32,383 bases of DNA from NCBI RefSeq assembly GCF_019733355.1, contig NZ_JAIHLQ010000057.1, positions 1 through 32,383 on the forward strand. The letters run 5' to 3'. The position numbers and the translations under genes are program-made. Source of the DNA: Pseudomonas baetica (lineage in GTDB: Bacteria; Pseudomonadota; Gammaproteobacteria; Pseudomonadales; Pseudomonadaceae). Under the pieces are notes generated by a model. It was not told the DNA's origin, made no database searches, and worked only from the letters and a program-made list of their open reading frames with translations. Positions 7,948 through 16,277 of the stretch are shown here, piece by piece; the stretch's first letter is position 1; every line of letters begins with the position of its first letter.

Positions 7948-8110
7948 GGTGTTCTCCGTTGGCATGTTTCAGTGCCAGCAGAATCAATCAAAAAAGCTGC
8001 GGTAACCACTCAGGGTTTCACATAGTAACCATCAGCTTCGTTGATTATTTAGCCCGTCTATCTCGACGTTGAATAAAACCTATCGCTCCGCCAAACACAC
8101 ACGCACAGAA

Positions 8111-8181
8111 GCTGCCGAAGGCTGCGATCTTTTGATTTTGCTTTTGAAAAACAAGATCAAGAGATCGCAGCCTTCGGCAGC
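8111..8181. repeat. REP-type inverted repeat, gctgccgaag family
   Basis: The 20-nt arm gctgccgaaggctgcgatct (8111-8130) is a perfect complement of 8162-8181, and the pairing continues inward (tttgat against atcaag). This is a different REP family from the tgtgggagcggg hairpins elsewhere in the window. A degraded half of the same family, tcgcagccttcgccagcgcc, lies after the dehydratase gene near 16126-16145. Confidence 0.8.
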
Positions 8182-8199
8182 CCTTGGGCGTGCAGATTT

Positions 8200-8379
8200 T
8201 CAGTGTTGGGTTTTGTGATCCAGGGCGGCGTAGAAGTTGGCGCTTTGTTGCAGGTATTTCTGGGTGTAGCTCTGGGTGTGGGACTTTTTGCTGTTGACGT
8301 CAGCGTGGGCGCTGGCAGGCAATGCAACAGTGGCAGAGATGGCGGAAGCGGCGATGACGGAGAAGAGATTGAAGTTCAT
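8200..8379 (-). CDS. Small secreted protein, 59 aa
   Basis: The start is ATG 8379, with AAGGT 8-9 nt upstream; a longer upstream frame has no ribosome site. MNFNLFSVIAASAISATVAL PASAHA forms a clear Sec signal peptide with probable cleavage after ASA or AHA. The mature part is only about 35 residues, rich in serine, glutamine, lysine and tyrosine (NSKKSHTQSYTQKYLQQSANFY). I do not know the family. A short, basic periplasmic peptide like this resembles the small periplasmic proteins of unknown role that are common in Pseudomonas. The gene stands alone, between a REP repeat downstream and the lactonase terminator upstream. Confidence 0.65.
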   Translation of the reverse strand: MNFNLFSVIAASAISATVALPASAHADVNSKKSHTQSYTQKYLQQSANFYAALDHKTQH

Positions 8380-8507
8380 GGCGGTAACCTTCGTGTTCGG
8401 TTGGTTTGCTTGCCCGGCTGGGCTGTGAAGCAAACTTAACGCTCGACGGTTGCTTGCTTGAAATGCTTTGTAGCAGTAGCTGTTATCAGCGCGATTGATA
8501 CAAACAG

Positions 8508-8532
8508 ACAGGCCACGTAAACCGGGGCCTGT
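8508..8532 (-). terminator. Putative terminator of the lactonase-like gene
   Basis: ACAGGCC (8508-8514) pairs with GGCCTGT (8526-8532) around an 11-nt loop, four nt after the stop of the minus-strand gene. The run after the hairpin on the minus strand (tgtctgtttg) is only moderately T-rich, so the call is tentative. Confidence 0.5.
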
Positions 8533-8535
8533 GGC

Positions 8536-9711
8536 TTATTGTTGCGTCAGAAACTTCAGGTCGCTGGGGGCGTCCATTGGCAGTTTCTGCACGGTTTTGC
8601 CAAGCAAACCGGTCTTGCCATCGCGCTCGACGACGACAATCTCGTTGCTCTTCTGGTTGGCGATCAGCAGGAATTTGCCCGTTGGGTCGAGGCTGAACTC
8701 GCGCGGGTGATCACCTTCCACCGAGCGTCGCTGCAACTCTTTGAGCTGGCCGCTGGCCGGATCGATAGCGAACACCAGCAACTGATTGGCGGTGCCACGG
8801 TTGCTGACATAGAGGAATCTGCCGTCAGCGGACGCGTGCAGCGCGGCGGCGGCCTTGTCTGAAGTCGGCTGCCCGGCCGCCAGATCGACCATTTGCGTCT
8901 GGGTCAGCACGCCGTCGTGGTAGTCGAACACCGCGACTTGCGCGCTCATTTCCATGGTCAGCCAGGCATGCTTGCCGTCAGCACTGAACAACAGGTGACG
9001 CGGGCCGCTGCCGGCCGGCAACGATACCGAAGCGGTTTTCGCCGGAGTCAGCGGCAGCTCCGGATTGGCTTTCGGGTCATATTGGTAAATGAATATTTTG
9101 TCTGCGCCCAGATCATTGGAAAACACATAGCGACCGTCCGGCGAGGACATCGTCGAATGCACGTGGTTGGACGCCTGACGCTCGGGATTGACCCGGCTCG
9201 CCGGGTGGCCGCTCATCTGCACCACAGGTTTGAGCTTGCCGTCGCTGTCGACTGGCAGCACCGCCAGTGTGCCGCCCGGATCTTCGACCACCGAATAGTT
9301 GCTGACGAAAAGGTGGCTGGCGTCACCGCTGAGGCTCGAATGGGTGGGCTCGTTGCCCAGACTTTGCGCCTGATTGATCAGGCTCAGCGCTTGGGTCTTT
9401 GGATCAATCGCGTAGCTGCTGACGCGGCCGATTGAATCCTTCTGGCCGGGGCCGTTTTCGTTGACCACGAACAGACGTTTCTGGTCTTTGGAAACGGTCA
9501 GCCACGAAGGGTTTTCGCCGTTGACCACTTGCAGCGGCCCGGCATCGATCTGGCCTGTGGCGCTGTCGAAATTCATTCGATAGATGCCTTGGCTGGAGCC
9601 CGCCGTGTAGGAACCGACCAGCAACTGGAAGCTTTCGGCGCAGGCATTGGAAAGGCCCATCGCGCCGACGCTGCCAGCCATCAACAGAGGCCAGAACTTA
9701 CGCATTTTCAT
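8536..9711 (-). CDS. Exported lactonase-family beta-propeller protein
   Basis: The protein belongs to the 6-phosphogluconolactonase/YbhE-like seven-bladed propeller family. LLVGSYTAGSSQGIYRMNFD near the N-terminus, NPSWLTVSKDQKRLFVVNE, HVHSTMSSPDGRYVFSNDLGADKIFIY, GPRHLLFSADGKHAWLTMEM and the C-terminal HPREFSLDPTGKFLLIANQ are the typical repeated blades. Unlike the cytosolic E. coli enzyme it has a Sec signal (MRKFWPLLMAGSVGAMGLSNACAE), so it acts in the periplasm or outside. Three ATGs compete (9720, 9711, 9705); 9711 has GAGG at proper distance, giving 391 aa. All overlap the end of the upstream DUF5629-like gene. It might open sugar lactones made by periplasmic dehydrogenases, which would feed the pentonate pathway nearby, but many family members have no proven activity. 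Confidence 0.85.
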   Translation of the reverse strand: MKMRKFWPLLMAGSVGAMGLSNACAESFQLLVGSYTAGSSQGIYRMNFDSATGQIDAGPLQVVNGENPSWLTVSKDQKRLFVVNENGPGQKDSIGRVSSYAIDPKTQALSLINQAQSLGNEPTHSSLSGDASHLFVSNYSVVEDPGGTLAVLPVDSDGKLKPVVQMSGHPASRVNPERQASNHVHSTMSSPDGRYVFSNDLGADKIFIYQYDPKANPELPLTPAKTASVSLPAGSGPRHLLFSADGKHAWLTMEMSAQVAVFDYHDGVLTQTQMVDLAAGQPTSDKAAAALHASADGRFLYVSNRGTANQLLVFAIDPASGQLKELQRRSVEGDHPREFSLDPTGKFLLIANQKSNEIVVVERDGKTGLLGKTVQKLPMDAPSDLKFLTQQ

Positions 9712-10009
9712 CAGTTTCATCCTCGTCGTCGCTGCTGCTGATGACGTCGCCGAGGCAGACCAGGCGATGTTCGCCGGTTGTCTTGGTATCGCTGGAAAAA
9801 CCGACGATCAGCCAGCTCTGCAGGTCTTCGTCAAACGTTGCCGCTTCAACCTGCGCCGGCGTGAATTCCCAATGCTTGGCCGCTCGGCCATCGATGCACT
9901 CGATGTGCAGGTTGTCGTCTTCATCGAGGGCGAATTCGAAGGCATGCAAGCCGTCGATTTCAACCATACCGCAGTGTTCGAGGGCGTTGAGAAGGGTTTG
10001 GGCAGTCAT
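9698..10009 (-). CDS. DUF5629-like protein, 103 aa
   Basis: This small acidic cytosolic protein begins MTAQTLLNALEHCGMVEIDG and ends in an Asp/Glu/Ser-rich tail (SSSDDEDETDENA). I recognise it with moderate confidence as the Pseudomonas-restricted DUF5629 family, whose function is unknown. There is no signal peptide. The 3' end overlaps the start region of the exported lactonase gene (its TAA at 9698-9700 lies within the first codons of that gene), which suggests co-translation. Confidence 0.7.
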   Translation of the reverse strand: MTAQTLLNALEHCGMVEIDGLHAFEFALDEDDNLHIECIDGRAAKHWEFTPAQVEAATFDEDLQSWLIVGFSSDTKTTGEHRLVCLGDVISSSDDEDETDENA

Positions 10010-10068
10010 GGCAAACAGTCTTTCTAGGGGGAAAGCGCCAATGATAGCTCATTGTCTTGGGAGAACCT

Positions 10069-10157
10069 TGTGGGAGCGGGCTTGCTCGCGAACGCGGTGT
10101 GTCAGTCTACAAATGTGTTTCTGACAGACCGCATTCGCGAGCAAGCCCGCTCTCACA
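10069..10157. repeat. REP pair (facing hairpin arms)
   Basis: TGTGGGAGCGGGCTTGCTCG starts at 10069, and its complement, ending CCCGCTCTCACA, closes at 10157. About 30 nt of arm are on each side of a central spacer (ggtgtgtcagtctacaaatg...). It lies between the aldehyde dehydrogenase and DUF5629-like genes. Confidence 0.9.
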
Positions 10158-10174
10158 GGGGATTAGGGGTGGGT

Positions 10175-11755
10175 TTAGAGGGCGTCGCGCGATGGCTTAC
10201 CGTCAACCAACCGCTGGATACGCAGCGGATTGGCGTTTTTCAGCGGCTCGGGCAGCAAGCTGTCGGGGTAGTTCTGGAAGCACACCGGGCGCAGGAAGCG
10301 ATCAATCGCGAGCGTGCCGACCGAGGTACCACGCGCATCGGACGTGGCCGGATACGGCCCGCCGTGCACCATCGAATCACACACCTCGACACCGGTCGGA
10401 TACCCATTGAGCAGGATCCGCCCGACCTTCTGTTCCAGTAGCGGCGTCAGTTCGGGGAAGTGCTCGAAGTCAGCAGGTTCACCAATGATCGTCGCCGTGA
10501 GTTGCCCGTGAAGACCGTTCAACGCCGCGCTGAGCTGCGCTTGATCGGCCACTTCAACAATCACCGTGGTCGGGCCGAACACTTCTTCCTGCAACACTTC
10601 GTCGCCGTTGATCAACAGGCTGGCATCAGCCTTGAACAATTGCGGCTGCGCTTGAGTGCCCTGCTGTGGATTACCGGCCAGATGCTCGATGCCAGGATGT
10701 GCCAAGAGCTTGTGCAAGCCTTTGCCATAGCTGCCAAGGGTGCCGGCGTTGAGCATGGTTTGCGCCGGTTGATCGCCGATCAGCCCCGCGACCTGCTGCA
10801 CAAAGGCAGTGAATTGCGGCGAGCGAATACCGATCACCAGACCCGGGTTGGTGCAGAACTGACCGCAGCCCTGCACCACCGACGCGGTGAGGTCACGGGC
10901 CACGCTTTCCGAGCGTGCCGCCAGTGCCTGCGGCAAGACGATCACCGGGTTGATGCTCGACATCTCGGCGAACACCGGGATCGGCTGCGGGCGTGCGGCG
11001 GCCATGTCGCACAGCGCACGGCCGCCCTTGAGCGAACCGGTGAATCCCACTGCCTGAATCGCCGGATGCTTGACCAGCCACTCGCCGACGCCACCCCCAT
11101 AGATCATGTTGAACACGCCGGCCGGCATGGCGGTTTTTTCCGCCGCGCGAATCAGCGCGTCGGCCACCCGCTCAGCGGTGGCCATGTGGCCGCTGTGGGC
11201 CTTGAACACCACGGGGCAACCGGCGGCCAGTGCCGAAGCGGTGTCGCCGCCGGCCGTGGAAAACGCCAATGGGAAATTGCTCGCACCGAACACCGCCACC
11301 GGACCGAGGCCAATGCGGTACTGACGCAGATCCGGGCGCGCCATTGGCTGGCGCTCCGGCAGCGGCAGGTCGATCCGCGCCCCATAGAAATCGCCACGGC
11401 GCAGCACTTTGGCGAACAGGCGCATCTGCCCGCTGGTGCGTCCGCGCTCACCTTGAATCCTCCCGGCCGGCAACGCGGTTTCGCGGCAAACAACGGCGAC
11501 GAAATCATCACCGAGGGCATCGAGTTCATCGGCAATGGCATCGAGAAACTGCGCACGGCGTTCGGCGCTGAGGCTGCGATACGCCGGGTACGCGGCAGCG
11601 GCGGCTTTGGCGGCGGCGTCGACTTCCTGCTCGGTGGCCTGAATGAAATCGTGGGGCAGTTGTTCGCCGCTGCTGGCGTCAACGCTGTGCAGTTTCACGT
11701 CGCCCGCCGCGCTGCGCTGACCGCCGATGTAGTTGTGACCGAGAATTTGAGTCAT
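10175..11755 (-). CDS. 2-oxoglutarate-semialdehyde dehydrogenase (NADP-dependent ALDH family)
   Basis: It oxidises 2-oxoglutarate semialdehyde to 2-oxoglutarate, the last step of non-phosphorylative pentose, pentonate and some hexarate pathways. At 526 aa it has the length of the KGSADH branch, longer than ordinary aldehyde dehydrogenases. Visible motifs are ASNFPLAF with Asn160, GFTGS (237-241), the general base Glu264 in VFAEMSSINPV and the nucleophile Cys301 in GQFCTNPGLV. AAGGAG precedes the ATG by 6-7 nt. The gene begins 9 bp after the AraD1-like gene and ends the minus-strand operon, next to a REP pair. Adjacent enzymes for the preceding dehydrations make the substrate assignment strong. 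The same enzyme class also serves glucarate and hydroxyproline degradation. Confidence 0.9.
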   Translation of the reverse strand: MTQILGHNYIGGQRSAAGDVKLHSVDASSGEQLPHDFIQATEQEVDAAAKAAAAAYPAYRSLSAERRAQFLDAIADELDALGDDFVAVVCRETALPAGRIQGERGRTSGQMRLFAKVLRRGDFYGARIDLPLPERQPMARPDLRQYRIGLGPVAVFGASNFPLAFSTAGGDTASALAAGCPVVFKAHSGHMATAERVADALIRAAEKTAMPAGVFNMIYGGGVGEWLVKHPAIQAVGFTGSLKGGRALCDMAAARPQPIPVFAEMSSINPVIVLPQALAARSESVARDLTASVVQGCGQFCTNPGLVIGIRSPQFTAFVQQVAGLIGDQPAQTMLNAGTLGSYGKGLHKLLAHPGIEHLAGNPQQGTQAQPQLFKADASLLINGDEVLQEEVFGPTTVIVEVADQAQLSAALNGLHGQLTATIIGEPADFEHFPELTPLLEQKVGRILLNGYPTGVEVCDSMVHGGPYPATSDARGTSVGTLAIDRFLRPVCFQNYPDSLLPEPLKNANPLRIQRLVDGKPSRDAL

Positions 11756-11764
11756 GGGATCTCC

Positions 11765-12757
11765 TTAAAGGGTGCCGATGCTGTCCGGTTCAAATGCCGC
11801 TGCAACCGGTGCGATGCCGTTGACCAGCGGCGCGCCGAATTCGGCCTGGCTGATTTCAAACACGTCACCCGGTTGGGTGCGGATGCCGTCGGCAAACGAC
11901 AGGGTCGCGGTGCCGAAGAAGTGAATGTGTACGTCGCCCGGACGCAAGAACTGGCTGTATTTGAAGTGGTGGTATTCGAGGTTCGACAGGCTATGGCACA
12001 TGTTGGCCTCGCCGCTGAGGAATTCGTTTTGCCACAGCACTTCGCCGTCACGCAGGATGCGAGTGGTACCTGCCAAGTGTTGGGGTAACTCACCGACTCG
12101 AAGTTCCGGACCATAACTGCAACTGCGTAATTTCGAGTGCGCCAGGTAAAGGTAATTCTTGCGTTCCATGACGTGGTCGGAGAACTCGTTGCCCACCGCG
12201 AAACCGAGGCGATACGGTTTGCTGTCAGGACCGATGATGTACAGACCGGCCATTTCCGGCTCCTCGCCGGCATCCTCGGCAAACGGCGGCAACGGGAATG
12301 GCTCGCCCGGGCGCACGACGATACTGCCGTCGCCTTTGTAGAACCATTCCGGTTGTACACCGGCCTGCCCTGCCGCCGGTTTGCCGCCCTCAACGCCCCA
12401 TTTGAAGATGCGCATGGTGTCGGTCATTGCGGCTTCGTCGCCCGCCTGTTGGTGCATCTTGTCGCGGGCCGAAGCGCTACCCAGATGCGTCAGGCCGGTG
12501 CCGCTGACCAGCATATGGGCCGGATCCGGGTGATCGAGTGGCGGCAGGATGCGCAGCTCTTGGAGCAACTGCGCATAGTCATGGCTGATACCGAAGCCGA
12601 GGGTTTGCACTTGCTGCTCCAGCGTGCCGCCGGCTTCGATGGCCGCCAGCGCCAGATCGCGCACGGTGCGCGCGTCCTGTACTTCGCGCACCACGGCATT
12701 GTCGACGACACCGACGCGGCGCTCACCGTTACTCAACTCGAATTGCACCAGATGCAT
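11765..12757 (-). CDS. araD1: AraD1/GguC-like FAH-family 2-keto-3-deoxypentonate dehydratase
   Basis: This protein of the fumarylacetoacetate-hydrolase superfamily, 330 aa, is predicted to dehydrate 2-keto-3-deoxy-(arabonate/xylonate) to 2-oxoglutarate semialdehyde. The N-terminus HLVQFELSNGERRVGVVDN, then TVRDLALAAIEAGGTL and ILPPLDHPDPAHMLVSGTGL THLGSASARDKMH are the hallmark stretches of the AraD1/GguC group. Acidic metal ligands typical of FAH enzymes (EPEMAGLYIIGPD; GFAVGNEFSDHVME) are present. AAGGAG lies 6 nt before ATG 12757. It sits between the transporter and the semialdehyde dehydrogenase, which supports the role. Stereochemistry of the substrate cannot be read from sequence. Confidence 0.87.
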   Translation of the reverse strand: MHLVQFELSNGERRVGVVDNAVVREVQDARTVRDLALAAIEAGGTLEQQVQTLGFGISHDYAQLLQELRILPPLDHPDPAHMLVSGTGLTHLGSASARDKMHQQAGDEAAMTDTMRIFKWGVEGGKPAAGQAGVQPEWFYKGDGSIVVRPGEPFPLPPFAEDAGEEPEMAGLYIIGPDSKPYRLGFAVGNEFSDHVMERKNYLYLAHSKLRSCSYGPELRVGELPQHLAGTTRILRDGEVLWQNEFLSGEANMCHSLSNLEYHHFKYSQFLRPGDVHIHFFGTATLSFADGIRTQPGDVFEISQAEFGAPLVNGIAPVAAAFEPDSIGTL

Positions 12758-12862
12758 GTTCTTCTCCTTTTAGAGCACAAATGTTGAAAACCACGCCGAA
12801 CCACTGTGTGTTTGCGTATGGGCTTGCCCGCTCCCACATGGGTTCTGTGCTGTTCTTTAGAT

Positions 12863-14185
12863 TCAGGTTCGGGTAGCGCCGCGTGCGCTGGCGGCGAACT
12901 GGTCAACGGGCAGTACGTGTTTGCGTTCAAGCACCCGGTACACCACGCCGGTCAGGATCAAGCCGAACACCATCACCCCCGAGAGGAAATACAGGCCCGA
13001 CGCCAGATTCCCGGTGTACTCCTTCAACGCGCCGATCACGAACGGCCCGATATAGCCGCCAAGATTGCCCACCGAGTTGATCAACGCGATCCCTGCCGCC
13101 GCACTCGCGCCGGCAAAGAAGCGCCCCGGCAAGGTCCAGAACACCGCCGTGCAGGAAAACAGCGCAAACGCCACCAGACACAGCGCGGCCAACTGCGCCA
13201 CTGGCATCGACAGCCAGGCACTGAGAAAAAGACCTATCGCGCCCAGCACATAAAGCACCGCCAGATGGCCGTAGCGATCATTCAAACGGTCTGAACTGCG
13301 CGGCACGATCAGCAAACCGATGATCCCGAAGATGTACGGCACCGATGACACGAAACCGGTCACCAGATCAGTGCCGCCAAATTGTTTGATCAGCGTCGGC
13401 AGCCACAAGCCGAGGCCATAAATACTCAGGGTCACCGGCAGATAGAACAGCGCCAGCAGCAAGACGCGTTTGTCTTTGAGCGCATGCAGCGGATTGCCGT
13501 GACGGGTCTGGCCGTACTCCTCCAGATCTTTTTTCAGCTCACGGGTCAGCCAGTCCTTCTCGGCCTGATCCATCCACTTCACTTGCTCCGGGCCATCCGG
13601 CAACCAGCGCAGCACCGGCCAGGTCAGCAAGATCGCCGGGGTGCCGATGACGATGAACAGCCACTGCCAGCCGTGCAGCCCGAGGACGCCTTCCATACCC
13701 AGCAGGCCGCCGGAGACGGGGCCGGTGATCAGCATCGCGATGGGCTGCGAAAGAATGAACAGGCCAAGAATCTTGCCGCGATGGCGCACCGGGAACCATT
13801 GGGTGATGTAGTACAGAACGCCGGGAAAGAACCCCGCTTCTGCCGCGCCTAGCAGAAAGCGCATGACATAGAAACTGTGCGGCCCCTGGACGAACGCCAT
13901 GCCGATGGTGATGGCGCCCCAGGTGATCATGATTCGCGCGAACCAGCGCCGCGCACCGAAACGCTCGAGCATCAGGTTGCTGGGGATTTCCAGAAGAAAG
14001 TAGCCGATGAAGAACAGCCCTGCACCGAGGCCATAAGCCGCATCACCGATGCCGATGTCGGCACCCATGTGCAATTTGGCGAAGCCGACGGCGGAGCGAT
14101 CCACATAGGCGATCAGGTACAGCAGGATCAGGAAGGGAATCAGTTTCAGCGTGATGCGGCGAATAAGCCGCAGTTCCTGGCTCAT
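12863..14185 (-). CDS. MFS transporter, sugar-acid (ACS family) type
   Basis: This inner-membrane 12-helix major facilitator of 440 aa has an N-terminus (LIPFLILLYLIAYVDRSAVGFAKLHM) and loop 2-3 motif (LMLERFGARRWFARIMITWG) typical of the anion:cation symporter family that takes up sugar acids, phthalate and tartrate. FLLGAAEAGFFPGVLYYITQWFP in helices 4-5 is the usual ACS signature. It is the first gene of the minus-strand operon, with GGAG about 10 nt before ATG 14185. The next gene is 105 bp away, across a half REP sequence. Context predicts uptake of a pentonate such as arabonate or xylonate formed by periplasmic oxidation of the sugar. Confidence 0.9.
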   Translation of the reverse strand: MSQELRLIRRITLKLIPFLILLYLIAYVDRSAVGFAKLHMGADIGIGDAAYGLGAGLFFIGYFLLEIPSNLMLERFGARRWFARIMITWGAITIGMAFVQGPHSFYVMRFLLGAAEAGFFPGVLYYITQWFPVRHRGKILGLFILSQPIAMLITGPVSGGLLGMEGVLGLHGWQWLFIVIGTPAILLTWPVLRWLPDGPEQVKWMDQAEKDWLTRELKKDLEEYGQTRHGNPLHALKDKRVLLLALFYLPVTLSIYGLGLWLPTLIKQFGGTDLVTGFVSSVPYIFGIIGLLIVPRSSDRLNDRYGHLAVLYVLGAIGLFLSAWLSMPVAQLAALCLVAFALFSCTAVFWTLPGRFFAGASAAAGIALINSVGNLGGYIGPFVIGALKEYTGNLASGLYFLSGVMVFGLILTGVVYRVLERKHVLPVDQFAASARGATRT

Positions 14186-14272
14186 GGGATCGGTCTCCGA
14201 TTGTTGTTTTTATAGAACCTCGGGGGACGTCTCTCACGGAAACCCGCCAGGACCATCCCTCCGTCGAAAACG

Positions 14273-14289
14273 ACTATATAGTAATACTA
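14273..14289. promoter_or_regulatory. Candidate operator for the FadR-type regulator
   Basis: Two overlapping palindromes, ACTATATAGT (14273-14282) and TAGTAATACTA (14279-14289), lie on the -10 box and in the spacer of the minus-strand promoter, an ideal place for a repressor. A related site, ACTATAGT followed by CATAC (14351-14363), lies about 20 bp before the divergent dehydratase gene. Both read ACTATA(TA)GTnATAC. The FadR-type regulator two genes on is the natural candidate to bind them. Confidence 0.5.
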
Positions 14290-14301
14290 ATTACCCAACA
14301 A
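14273..14301 (-). promoter_or_regulatory. Promoter of the pentonate operon (minus strand)
   Basis: On the minus strand TTGTTG (14296-14301) and TATAGT (14273-14278) are separated by exactly 17 bp, a good sigma-70 arrangement about 90 bp upstream of the transporter start. Confidence 0.6.
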
Positions 14302-14350
14302 CCACTTCCAAACCGCTTAAATTGCGCTTATGTTAAGCCTCAGCTCGAAC

Positions 14351-14366
14351 ACTATAGTCATACAAT
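14351..14366 (+). promoter_or_regulatory. Second operator-like site and possible -10 of the dehydratase gene
   Basis: ACTATAGT (14351-14358) is a perfect 8-bp palindrome matching the site at 14273. TACAAT (14361-14366) directly after it is a possible -10 box for the dehydratase; no good -35 is visible at the right spacing. Confidence 0.4.
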
Positions 14367-14379
14367 AAGAGAATCGATC

Positions 14380-16116
14380 ATGTCTGATAAGAAACCCACC
14401 CTGCGCTCCGCCCAATGGTTTGGCACGGCCGACAAGAACGGCTTCATGTACCGCAGCTGGATGAAGAATCAGGGCATCGCCGACCACCAGTTTCATGGCA
14501 AGCCGATCATCGGCATCTGCAATACCTGGTCGGAACTGACCCCGTGCAACGCGCATTTCCGCCAAATCGCGGAGCACGTCAAACGTGGGGTGATCGAGGC
14601 CGGTGGTTTCCCGGTGGAATTCCCGGTGTTCTCCAACGGCGAATCGAACTTGCGTCCGACCGCCATGCTCACGCGCAACCTGGCGAGCATGGACGTCGAA
14701 GAAGCCATTCGTGGCAACCCGATTGACGGCGTGGTGCTGCTGACCGGTTGCGACAAAACCACTCCGGCGCTGCTGATGGGCGCGGCCAGTTGCGATGTGC
14801 CGGCCATCGTTGTCACCGGCGGGCCGATGCTCAACGGTAAGCACAAAGGCAAGGACATCGGCTCGGGCACCGTGGTCTGGCAGCTCAGCGAGCAGGTCAA
14901 GGCCGGTACCATCACCCTGGACGACTTCCTCGCAGCCGAGGGCGGCATGTCGCGTTCGGCGGGCACCTGCAACACAATGGGCACCGCGTCGACCATGGCT
15001 TGCATGGCTGAAGCACTGGGCACTTCCTTACCGCACAACGCGGCAATCCCGGCGGTGGATGCGCGGCGTTATGTGCTGGCGCACATGTCCGGCATGCGCG
15101 CCGTGGAAATGGTGCGTGAGGATCTGAAACTGTCGAAGATCCTGACCAAGGAAGCCTTCGAAAACGCTATTCGCGTCAACGCCGCCATTGGCGGTTCGAC
15201 CAACGCCGTGATCCACTTGAAAGCCATCGCCGGACGCATCGGCGTCGAACTGGAACTGGACGACTGGACGCGCATCGGTCGCGGCATGCCGACCATCGTC
15301 GACCTGCAACCGTCCGGACGTTTTCTGATGGAAGAGTTCTATTACGCCGGGGGACTGCCAGCGGTGCTACGCCGTCTCGGTGAGGCCAATCTGATCCCCC
15401 ATCCGAACGCGCTGACGGTCAACGGCAAGTCCATTGGCGAGAACACCAAAGACGCGCCGATCTACGGCGAAGACGAGGTCATTCGCACCCTCGACAATCC
15501 GATCCGCGCTGACGGCGGCATCTGCGTACTGCGCGGCAATCTGGCACCTCTTGGTGCCGTGCTCAAACCGTCCGCCGCCACGCCAGAGTTGATGCAGCAT
15601 CGCGGCCGTGCCGTGGTGTTCGAGAACTTCGACATGTACAAGGCGCGGATCAACGACCCAGAACTGGATGTTGATGCCAACTCGATTCTGGTGATGAAAA
15701 ACTGCGGGCCGAAGGGTTATCCGGGCATGGCTGAAGTCGGCAACATGGGCCTGCCGGCCAAGCTGCTGGCCGAGGGTGTGACGGATATGGTGCGCATCTC
15801 TGACGCACGGATGAGCGGCACCGCTTACGGCACGGTGGTTTTGCACGTTGCCCCGGAAGCAGCAGCGGGCGGGCCTTTGGCCACAGTGAAAGAAGGCGAC
15901 TGGATCGAACTCGACTGCGCCACCGGGCGTCTGCACCTGGATATTCCGGACGCCGAACTGGCCGCGCGCATGGCTGACCTGCAACCGCCGCAGCAATTAT
16001 TGGTGGGCGGTTATCGTCAGCTGTACATCGACCATGTGCTGCAGGCGGATCAGGGCTGCGATTTCGACTTCCTGGTCGGTTGCCGTGGAGCTGAAGTGCC
16101 GCGCCATTCCCATTAA
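14380..16116 (+). CDS. IlvD/Edd-family sugar-acid (pentonate) dehydratase
   Basis: This cytosolic Fe-S dehydratase of 578 aa converts a pentonate to 2-keto-3-deoxypentonate. It closely follows L-arabinonate dehydratase of Rhizobium (family knowledge): cluster cysteines Cys56 (WSELTPCN), Cys124 (GCDKTTPALLMGAAS) and Cys197 (SRSAGTCNTMGTAS) have the same spacing, and the catalytic serine lies in SDARMSGTAYG (Ser479). MKNCGPKGYPGMAEVGNMGL is also diagnostic. It has the length of the sugar-acid branch rather than dihydroxy-acid dehydratase IlvD (about 560-615 aa), and the flanking genes decide for a pentonate over branched-chain amino-acid synthesis. It is transcribed away from the transporter operon. 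The substrate could be arabonate, xylonate or fuconate. Confidence 0.9.
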   Translation: MSDKKPTLRSAQWFGTADKNGFMYRSWMKNQGIADHQFHGKPIIGICNTWSELTPCNAHFRQIAEHVKRGVIEAGGFPVEFPVFSNGESNLRPTAMLTRNLASMDVEEAIRGNPIDGVVLLTGCDKTTPALLMGAASCDVPAIVVTGGPMLNGKHKGKDIGSGTVVWQLSEQVKAGTITLDDFLAAEGGMSRSAGTCNTMGTASTMACMAEALGTSLPHNAAIPAVDARRYVLAHMSGMRAVEMVREDLKLSKILTKEAFENAIRVNAAIGGSTNAVIHLKAIAGRIGVELELDDWTRIGRGMPTIVDLQPSGRFLMEEFYYAGGLPAVLRRLGEANLIPHPNALTVNGKSIGENTKDAPIYGEDEVIRTLDNPIRADGGICVLRGNLAPLGAVLKPSAATPELMQHRGRAVVFENFDMYKARINDPELDVDANSILVMKNCGPKGYPGMAEVGNMGLPAKLLAEGVTDMVRISDARMSGTAYGTVVLHVAPEAAAGGPLATVKEGDWIELDCATGRLHLDIPDAELAARMADLQPPQQLLVGGYRQLYIDHVLQADQGCDFDFLVGCRGAEVPRHSH

Positions 16117-16166
16117 AAACAAACAATCGCAGCCTTCGCCAGCGCCTGCATTGGAATGCATCCCCC

Positions 16167-16194
16167 TGTGGGAGCGAGCAAGCCCGCTCCCACA
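16167..16194. repeat. Compact REP hairpin
   Basis: TGTGGGAGCG (16167-16176) pairs perfectly with CGCTCCCACA (16185-16194) around an 8-nt loop. The central part of the usual REP pair is deleted, leaving a tight hairpin about 50 bp after the dehydratase stop, where it may attenuate read-through into the regulator gene. Confidence 0.75.
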
Positions 16195-16277
16195 TTTGAT
16201 TGTGTGTCTGCCTCACGTTTGTGTCGTGCCTGCTATGATGCGCGGCATCTTAATCGCTCAGGATCGCGCCACTCCCC

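Noticed and set aside
10055..10160. Possible small RNA or CRISPR-like repeat
   Set aside because: The repeats are facing REP arms, not direct repeats with equal spacers, and the same hairpins recur singly between genes over the window.
10460..12088. 542-codon plus-strand open frame
   Set aside because: It lies opposite the semialdehyde dehydrogenase and AraD1-like genes, both with full active-site motifs; the plus product is Arg/His-rich without a recognisable domain.
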